A DNA stretch of 11,214 nt from NCBI GenBank assembly GCA_030672805.1, contig DAOVFR010000057.1:1-11214 (forward strand). Reading direction: 5' to 3'. Each line of letters begins with the position of its first letter. Position 1 is the stretch's first letter. This DNA is from Candidatus Krumholzibacteriota bacterium (lineage in GTDB: Bacteria > Krumholzibacteriota > Krumholzibacteriia > Krumholzibacteriales > Krumholzibacteriaceae). Made by a program: the position numbers and the translations under genes. Shown here one piece after another: positions 6,685 to 11,214 of the stretch. The notes beneath the pieces are model-generated. The model had not been told where the DNA came from, made no database searches, and saw nothing but the letters and a program-made list of their open reading frames with translations.

Positions 6685-7233
6685 ATGAAACTGACAACCA
6701 CCGCAAGGCATTTTGAGGCAAATCCTGATCTCGTCGATCACACCAGGGAGAGACTGCTGAAGCTGAAGAGATACTTCGACCAGATACTGAATGTCAATGT
6801 CATTATGTCGGTGGAGAAGTTTCGGCATATCGCCGAGGTCAATGTCCATGTAAACGGCCACGATTTCACTGCCAAGGAAGAATCGGACGATATGAAGATG
6901 TCCATCGACCAGGCAGCGAAGAACCTCGAGCGCCAGATGAAAAAGTTCAAGGGAAAGATCATCGATAATCACCACAAGCCGAGGAAGGGAAAGTTCCATG
7001 TCGAACCGTCCGAGAAGGTGTTCAGATCGGGAAGTATCGGCAGTGAATCCGGGATGGAATTGATCGAGCATCTACCGAGAGAGATACCGGAACTCGGCAT
7101 CGATGAAGCAATCATTTCGATGGAGGACAACGTACAGCATTTTCTTCTTTTCAATAACAGGGATTCGGGTAAACTGCATCTTGTTTACAAGCGCACTGAC
7201 GGGCATTACGGCGTCATCGATATGTCCGGGTAG
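6685..7233 (+). CDS. hpf: Ribosome hibernation promoting factor, long form (HPF)
   Basis: HPF binds the 30S decoding site and inactivates ribosomes; the long form drives 100S dimers through its C-terminal domain. The 182-residue protein has the S30AE N-terminal domain (about 1-95, with MKLTTTARHFEANPDLVDHTRERLLKLKRY) and the C-terminal dimerisation domain (about 133-178, DEAIISMEDNVQHFLLFNNRDSGKLHLVYKRTDGHYGVI) joined by a charged linker. The start is fixed by AAGGAGG at 6670-6676, eight bases before the ATG at 6685; the longer frame opening at 6619 would lie inside lipA. It follows lipA by 28 bases. In proteobacteria hpf normally follows rpoN directly, so the neighbourhood is otherwise as expected. 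Confidence 0.95.
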   Translation: MKLTTTARHFEANPDLVDHTRERLLKLKRYFDQILNVNVIMSVEKFRHIAEVNVHVNGHDFTAKEESDDMKMSIDQAAKNLERQMKKFKGKIIDNHHKPRKGKFHVEPSEKVFRSGSIGSESGMELIEHLPREIPELGIDEAIISMEDNVQHFLLFNNRDSGKLHLVYKRTDGHYGVIDMSG

Positions 7234-7260
7234 GGAGATTCAAGAGAAAGGTCCCGGCCG

Positions 7261-8229
7261 ATGAGTACGGAGTATTCTGTCGAGGATTTTTACAGGAATG
7301 TAGTGGAGGAATTCAGTCTCACCTTGCTGACTTCGAGCCTCGGGAGCCCGATTCCGATCACGGTACCCGACGTGCACAGGCCGGCCTTCGCGCTCACCGG
7401 CTTCATGGAAAACTACCTGAGCGAGCGGATCCAGATTATCGGCGAGACGGAGATCCTCTTCATACGGTCTCTCGATCAGGCACAGCAGAAGGAAGCCCTG
7501 CGGCGACTCTTCACAAAGCCTCTCTGCTGTATCATCGTCACAAAGGGGCTGGATCTGCCCGGGAACCTGATACCGTTCGCCGGGGAGCATGGGATTCCGG
7601 TGTTCCGGACGCCGCTGTCAACGACCCCTTTCATTCATTCGCTGACCACGCACCTCGAAAGTATTTTTGCGCCAAGGACGACGATGCATGGATCGCTTGT
7701 GGATGTGTACGGTGTGGGGCTCCTGTTGACGGGGAGAAGCGGGATCGGGAAAAGCGAGATTGCACTCGACCTCGTCGAGAGGGGACACCGGCTAGTCGCC
7801 GATGATGTTGTCGAGATGACGTATCACGGTGGCATTCTCATCGGGCGGGGGAGCACACATCTGCGGCATTTCATGGAAATCAGGGGTATCGGTATCATCA
7901 ACGTCATGGATCTCTTCGGGATCAGAGCGGTGCGGGTCCAGAAGAGGATCGAGGTAGCCGTGGTGCTGGAGGAATGGGACCCCAAGAAGAACTGGGACAG
8001 GCTGGGGCTCCAGGAGAATTTCACCGACATTCTCGGTGTCAAAGTGAGGCAGATCGTCATCCCCGTATATCCGGGAAAGAACGTCACCGTTATCTCCGAG
8101 ACGATAGCGCTCAACCACATGCTGAAGGTATACGGTATCGACGCCGCCAAGCGTCTCGACGAACGGCTTGTTGACATGATGGAGAGCGACAGGAAGACAA
8201 GGAAGTACCTGGAGTTAGATACGGAATGA
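7261..8229 (+). CDS. hprK: HPr kinase/phosphorylase HprK
   Basis: HprK phosphorylates and dephosphorylates the regulatory Ser of HPr, linking PTS state to carbon regulation. The 322 residues match the family length. The N-terminal domain covers about 1-130. The catalytic domain has H143 in MHG, Walker A GRSGIGKS (158-165), the acidic pair D181-D182 in LVADD, and the HprK signature at about 206-215 (MEIRGIGIIN). The C-terminal segment IPVYPGKNVTVISETIALN matches the usual PV-x-GRN region with Lys in place of Arg. The start ATG follows AGAAAGG at 7245-7251. The stop overlaps the EIIA start (ATGA) by four bases. HPr, its substrate, is not encoded in the window. Confidence 0.95.
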   Translation: MSTEYSVEDFYRNVVEEFSLTLLTSSLGSPIPITVPDVHRPAFALTGFMENYLSERIQIIGETEILFIRSLDQAQQKEALRRLFTKPLCCIIVTKGLDLPGNLIPFAGEHGIPVFRTPLSTTPFIHSLTTHLESIFAPRTTMHGSLVDVYGVGLLLTGRSGIGKSEIALDLVERGHRLVADDVVEMTYHGGILIGRGSTHLRHFMEIRGIGIINVMDLFGIRAVRVQKRIEVAVVLEEWDPKKNWDRLGLQENFTDILGVKVRQIVIPVYPGKNVTVISETIALNHMLKVYGIDAAKRLDERLVDMMESDRKTRKYLELDTE

Positions 8230-8633
8230 GCAATCATCCAAGCGCACGGGAACCGATAGGAATCATCATTTCGCACGGCGACCTGGCCGGGGCGCTGCTG
8301 AAGACGGCAAAAGGCATCATCGGCCGTGTCGAGGGCTGTTTCATGCTGTCAGGTTCGGAGCTTTCAAGTGATGTGCTGGTTGGCAGGATAAGGGAAATCC
8401 TTGACCGGCACGAGGGGCGAAACGCGGTTCTCTTTGTCGATTACTTCGGCGGGTCGATGTGCATCAACAGCGTTCGTGCCATGGAGGGAAGGAAGGGAGT
8501 GAAGATTGTAAGCGGGATAAACCTTCCGGTGCTCCTCGATTTCATGACGAAGAGGGAGGCGATGGAATTCGAGGAAATGGTGGATCATCTCATCGTCAGG
8601 GGCCGCGAAAGCATACGGGTAATCGATGTATGA
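8226..8633 (+). CDS. PTS mannose-family EIIA component
   Basis: EIIA of the mannose family accepts phosphate from HPr on a His and passes it to EIIB. The 135-residue protein begins with the conserved IGIIISHGDLAGALLKTA, so the phospho-acceptor is H17. FVDYFGGS (70-77) carries the conserved Asp72 and Gly-Gly-Ser, and GINLPVLLDF (98-107) is the family's GVNLPML segment. After GGS the usual Pro is Met. It starts by overlapping the hprK stop by four bases, indicating coupled translation. No EIIC or EIID permease gene follows, so the protein may serve in regulation rather than sugar uptake. Confidence 0.92.
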   Translation: MSNHPSAREPIGIIISHGDLAGALLKTAKGIIGRVEGCFMLSGSELSSDVLVGRIREILDRHEGRNAVLFVDYFGGSMCINSVRAMEGRKGVKIVSGINLPVLLDFMTKREAMEFEEMVDHLIVRGRESIRVIDV

Positions 8634-8707
8634 CGTTTCGTGCGTCGGCACGGTCCGACCGGCACTTCAAACCCGGTACAGTTTAACGTGAAAGACGGCG
8701 CCGGATC
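8634..8707 (+). other. Short gap between EIIA and EIIB
   Basis: The spacer contains GTCGG (8644-8648) and CCGAC (8655-8659) as a five-base-pair hairpin with a six-base loop, and a purine-rich GTGAAAGACGG before the EIIB start. There is no T run, so I do not call it a terminator. It separates two genes that are usually adjacent and may modulate EIIB translation. Confidence 0.4.
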
Positions 8708-9181
8708 ATGATATCGCTGCTGAGAATCGACGATCGCCTGATACATGCTCAGGTCGTTGTAGGCTGGGGGAGGATCCTGTGCCCTGACAGGATCGTTGTC
8801 GCTGACAACGAGACGGCGGCCTGCGAGCTGGATCGCAACCTCTTCACTATGGCGGTGCCGCCCGAAATAAAGGTATCGATCCTCACCCTGAAGGAAGCGG
8901 TGGGGCGGATACACGGAGGCGTATTCGACAGGGAGAAGGTGATTCTGCTGGTCAAGGACCCCCGTGCCGTTCTGAAAATAATGGATCTCGGGCTCGAGGT
9001 CCATGAGGTGAACGTGGGAGGCCTCCATTATTGTCAGGGAAGGACGAAGGTCATCGAAGGGCTGTATCTGGACGACGAGGCCCGCGAGGCGCTCCGCGAG
9101 CTGGTCAAGCGGGGAGTAACCCTCGAAGCCCGCGCGCTCCCCGGGCTCAAACCGGTCATCCTCAATTCCATGGTTGTATAA
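8708..9181 (+). CDS. PTS mannose/fructose/sorbose-family EIIB component
   Basis: EIIB of this family takes phosphate from EIIA on a His and normally gives it to sugar bound by EIIC/EIID. The 157-residue protein has the active-site segment RIDDRLIHAQVVVGW (6-20), so H13 is the phosphorylated residue; the next residue is Ala where Gly is typical. The VNVGGLHYCQGRTKV stretch and the Asp/Glu-rich helix at about 122-130 also fit the family. It follows EIIA after 74 bases that hold only a weak five-pair hairpin (8644-8659). The ribosome binding site is poor. With no permease genes in view, its phosphoryl acceptor is unknown. Confidence 0.92.
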   Translation: MISLLRIDDRLIHAQVVVGWGRILCPDRIVVADNETAACELDRNLFTMAVPPEIKVSILTLKEAVGRIHGGVFDREKVILLVKDPRAVLKIMDLGLEVHEVNVGGLHYCQGRTKVIEGLYLDDEAREALRELVKRGVTLEARALPGLKPVILNSMVV

Positions 9182-9207
9182 CAGTGTAAATTTATGGTGG
9201 CGTTATC

Positions 9208-9247
9208 ACCGGTAACCGTGTTTAATGGGGTGGTGCGGTGTACCGGT
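9208..9247. repeat. Inverted repeat upstream of the GH57 gene
   Basis: ACCGGTAACCG (9208-9218) pairs with CGGTGTACCGGT (9236-9247) with one bulge, and each end carries the self-complementary ACCGGT. No T run follows, so it is a weak terminator candidate. It could be a two-site operator or a cruciform between EIIB and the glucanotransferase gene. No convincing -35/-10 pair was found in the 119-base gap. Confidence 0.4.
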
Positions 9248-9300
9248 CTCAAATCATGTAGTCTATGGTCTTGGAATTTCAAACAAGGATATAACAGGGT

Positions 9301-11214
9301 ATGAACCATAAGGTTACCTTCGTTTTCAGTCTTCACAACCACCAGCCGGTGGGCAACTTCGACCATGTGATAGAGGAGGCATACCGGAAAGCGTACAACC
9401 CCCTTCTTGAAGTCATGGAAGGCTATCCCGATATTCCGTTCGGACTGCACAGCAGTGGTATCCTGTGGGACTGGTTGAGCGAGAAACATCCTGAATACAT
9501 GGAGCTGTTGAAGAGAATGGTCAGGCGGAACCAGGTCGAGATACTTTCCGGCGGTTATTACGAGCCGATACTCTCGGTTATTCCGGAACGCGACCGGCAG
9601 GGACAGCTGTCGATGATGAAGAAGTTTGTTGACGGTACGTTCGGTCGCAGCCCGAGGGGCTGCTGGCTGACCGAACGTATCTGGGAACCCCATCTTCCGG
9701 AGACCCTCGCCGGAGCGGGCCTTGAATACGTTGTTGTGGACGATTCCCATTTCAAGAGCACGGGCTTCAGTTCGAACGAGATGCGCGGCTACTTTCTTAC
9801 CGAGGAGAATGGTGCATACATTCGTGTGTTCCCGATAGACAGGAAACTCCGGTACCTGATTCCGTTTGCGGACCCCGAGGAGACGATTCGGCACCTCCGG
9901 AATATCTTCGAGGAAGAGGGGGCGGGACGCAAGGTTGCGGTCCTCGCGGACGACGGGGAGAAATTCGGTCTCTGGACGGGCACGCATTCACTCTGCTATG
10001 AACGGAACTGGCTGCGCCGTTTCTGTGACCTGCTGGGGAACAATAACGAGTGGCTCGAGGTTTCGACATTCTCGAGGGTTATCGATGAAGTTTCCCCGAT
10101 AGGGATCGTCTATCTTCCCACGGCATCGTACGGTGAAATGATGGAATGGGCTCTCCCTCTGAGGGCCCAGGAGCGCTACCAGGCCGTGAACGATATTCTT
10201 GAATCGGATGGTTGCGTAGAGGAGCCCTCCGAGATGGTCCGCGGGGGATTCTGGCGCAATTTTCTCGTCAAGTACGAGGAGAGCAACTGGATGCATAAGC
10301 GTATGATGCACGTGAGTTCCCTCGTCGAGAACTACCGGAATGAACATGGAAAGGACGATATTTACACTGCGGCGAGAAACGATCTGTATCAGGCGCAGTG
10401 CAATTGCGCGTACTGGCATGGACTCTTCGGGGGGCTGTACCTTCCGCATCTCCGAAGCGCGGTTTTTACACATCTGATCATGGCCGAACGCGCGGTCGAG
10501 CATGCACAGGCCGCGTCGGACACGTATCTCGACTCGCTCGAGGCCGACATCGACGGTGACGGCGTGACGGAGTTGATCCTCTCGTCCCCCGTGATGAAGG
10601 CGATATTCAAGAGGCGTGGAGGAACCCTCCGCGAGCTTGACATCCTTGTACCCCCCTTCAACCTGACCGATACGCTGACGAGGAGGAAGGAACTCTACCA
10701 CCATAAACTCGAGCACCTCGAGGATGGATCGGGGATACAGACCGGGAAGCCGATGAGCATCCATAACGTTCTCACGTCGAAGGAAAAGGACCTTGAACGG
10801 TATCTTTCGTACGATTTCCATCCGAGGTCCTCGCTGCTCGACCATTTCATCGGTTCCGATGAGGGGCTCGAGTCGTTCGCGAGAGCCTCGTACAGTGAGT
10901 TGGGTGATTTTCTTCACGGTGATTACGACATCGGGGAAACAGGGCGCGGCAAGCAGAGGCGATTTGTGCTCGAGCGGAAGGGAACCGTATCGATATCCGG
11001 GCGCCCCGTTCCGGTGACGCTGGCAAAGCATATACACATGTCCCCGTCTTCCCCGGCGCTGGAGGTGAAGTACACGATCGAGCCGGAGGAAGATGGTCTG
11101 GAATGCATTTTTGCAGTCGAGAGTGTCTTTTCACTGCTTGCCGGCGATGCTCCGGACCGCTTTTTCAGATTCAACGACAGGGAGCTCCGGCATGCCAATC
11201 TTGCCTCCAGCGGC
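9301..11214 (+). CDS. GH57 4-alpha-glucanotransferase/alpha-amylase-like enzyme (partial, C-terminus beyond right edge)
   Basis: This enzyme cleaves or transfers alpha-1,4-glucan chains, most likely in the cytoplasm on glycogen or maltodextrins, as there is no signal peptide. The frame is open to the window edge, giving 638 residues. It resembles the Thermococcus litoralis-type 4-alpha-glucanotransferase along its length: HNHQPVGNF (12-20), GGYYEP (84-89), CWLTERIWEP (121-130) with nucleophile E125, LADDGEKFGLWTGT (215-228) with catalytic Asp at 217/218, and AYWHGLFGGLYLPHLR (370-385). The second half (from about 400) is the beta-rich domain of these enzymes, starting with DIDGDGVTELIL. By comparison with the family the missing end is probably under about 100 residues. 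The ATG at 9301 places HNHQP near residue 12 as expected; AGGA at 9286-9289 is a distant ribosome site. Amylase versus transferase activity cannot be separated here. Confidence 0.92.
   Translation, partial: MNHKVTFVFSLHNHQPVGNFDHVIEEAYRKAYNPLLEVMEGYPDIPFGLHSSGILWDWLSEKHPEYMELLKRMVRRNQVEILSGGYYEPILSVIPERDRQGQLSMMKKFVDGTFGRSPRGCWLTERIWEPHLPETLAGAGLEYVVVDDSHFKSTGFSSNEMRGYFLTEENGAYIRVFPIDRKLRYLIPFADPEETIRHLRNIFEEEGAGRKVAVLADDGEKFGLWTGTHSLCYERNWLRRFCDLLGNNNEWLEVSTFSRVIDEVSPIGIVYLPTASYGEMMEWALPLRAQERYQAVNDILESDGCVEEPSEMVRGGFWRNFLVKYEESNWMHKRMMHVSSLVENYRNEHGKDDIYTAARNDLYQAQCNCAYWHGLFGGLYLPHLRSAVFTHLIMAERAVEHAQAASDTYLDSLEADIDGDGVTELILSSPVMKAIFKRRGGTLRELDILVPPFNLTDTLTRRKELYHHKLEHLEDGSGIQTGKPMSIHNVLTSKEKDLERYLSYDFHPRSSLLDHFIGSDEGLESFARASYSELGDFLHGDYDIGETGRGKQRRFVLERKGTVSISGRPVPVTLAKHIHMSPSSPALEVKYTIEPEEDGLECIFAVESVFSLLAGDAPDRFFRFNDRELRHANLASSG

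Noticed and set aside
8644..8659. Hairpin between EIIA and EIIB as a terminator
   Set aside because: The stem has only five pairs and no T-run follows.
10540..10575. DxDGDGxxE stretch in the GH57 protein as a dockerin or EF-hand
   Set aside because: A similar acidic DG motif is usual at the start of the C-terminal domain in this glucanotransferase family, and there is no second copy or cohesin context.
9034..11037. Two long adjacent minus-strand open frames (317 and 349 codons) opposite the GH57 gene
   Set aside because: They mirror a GC-biased, clearly coding plus-strand gene with intact catalytic motifs; their translations show no recognisable domain and no supporting ribosome sites.
1..11214. 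tRNA, rRNA, CRISPR array, insertion sequence or prophage signs
   Set aside because: No regularly spaced repeats, transposase or integrase motifs, or tRNA-like cloverleaf were seen; nearly all sequence is accounted for by housekeeping genes.

Overview
The window looks like chromosomal DNA of an uncultured-type Gram-negative bacterium. It encodes lipid A acylation and LPS export (LpxL-like, LptC, LptB), sigma-54, long-form HPF and HPr kinase/phosphorylase. HprK together with a mannose-family EIIA/EIIB pair beside rpoN and lpt genes fits deltaproteobacterial-type or FCB-like/candidate-phylum genomes better than gammaproteobacteria. That placement is inference from gene content and order, because no rRNA or other direct phylogenetic marker is present. 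The coding DNA is GC-rich and tightly packed. The only long non-coding stretch (about 1617-1919) is clearly more AT-rich.

Layout. Positions 1-1616 hold the 5' part of a large minus-strand gene for an unrecognised exported, probably lipid-anchored protein; it runs off the left edge. Positions 1617-1919 are a divergent control region with a sigma-70-like promoter for the lipoprotein gene, a near-perfect sigma-54 promoter for the plus-strand genes, an interleaved sigma-70-like promoter, and several inverted and direct repeats. From 1920 to 9181 nine plus-strand genes lie with short gaps or overlaps: lpxL-like acyltransferase, lptC, lptB, rpoN, lipA, hpf, hprK, mannose-type PTS EIIA and EIIB. After a 119-base gap with an inverted repeat, a GH57 4-alpha-glucanotransferase/alpha-amylase gene starts at 9301 and runs off the right edge.

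How the genes fit together. The first three plus-strand genes build and export the outer-membrane lipid. rpoN supplies sigma-54, lipA makes the lipoyl cofactor, hpf silences ribosomes, and hprK/EIIA/EIIB form a phosphotransfer module without a sugar permease in view, so it is probably regulatory. The GH57 enzyme acts on alpha-glucans, which suggests a carbon-storage link to the PTS module. The most interesting points are a sigma-54 promoter heading the operon that encodes sigma-54, the absence of lptA between lptC and lptB, lipA inserted between rpoN and hpf, and the permease-less PTS pair. I found no tRNA, rRNA, CRISPR array, insertion sequence or clear intrinsic terminator, and nothing that amounts to a plainly new multi-gene system.
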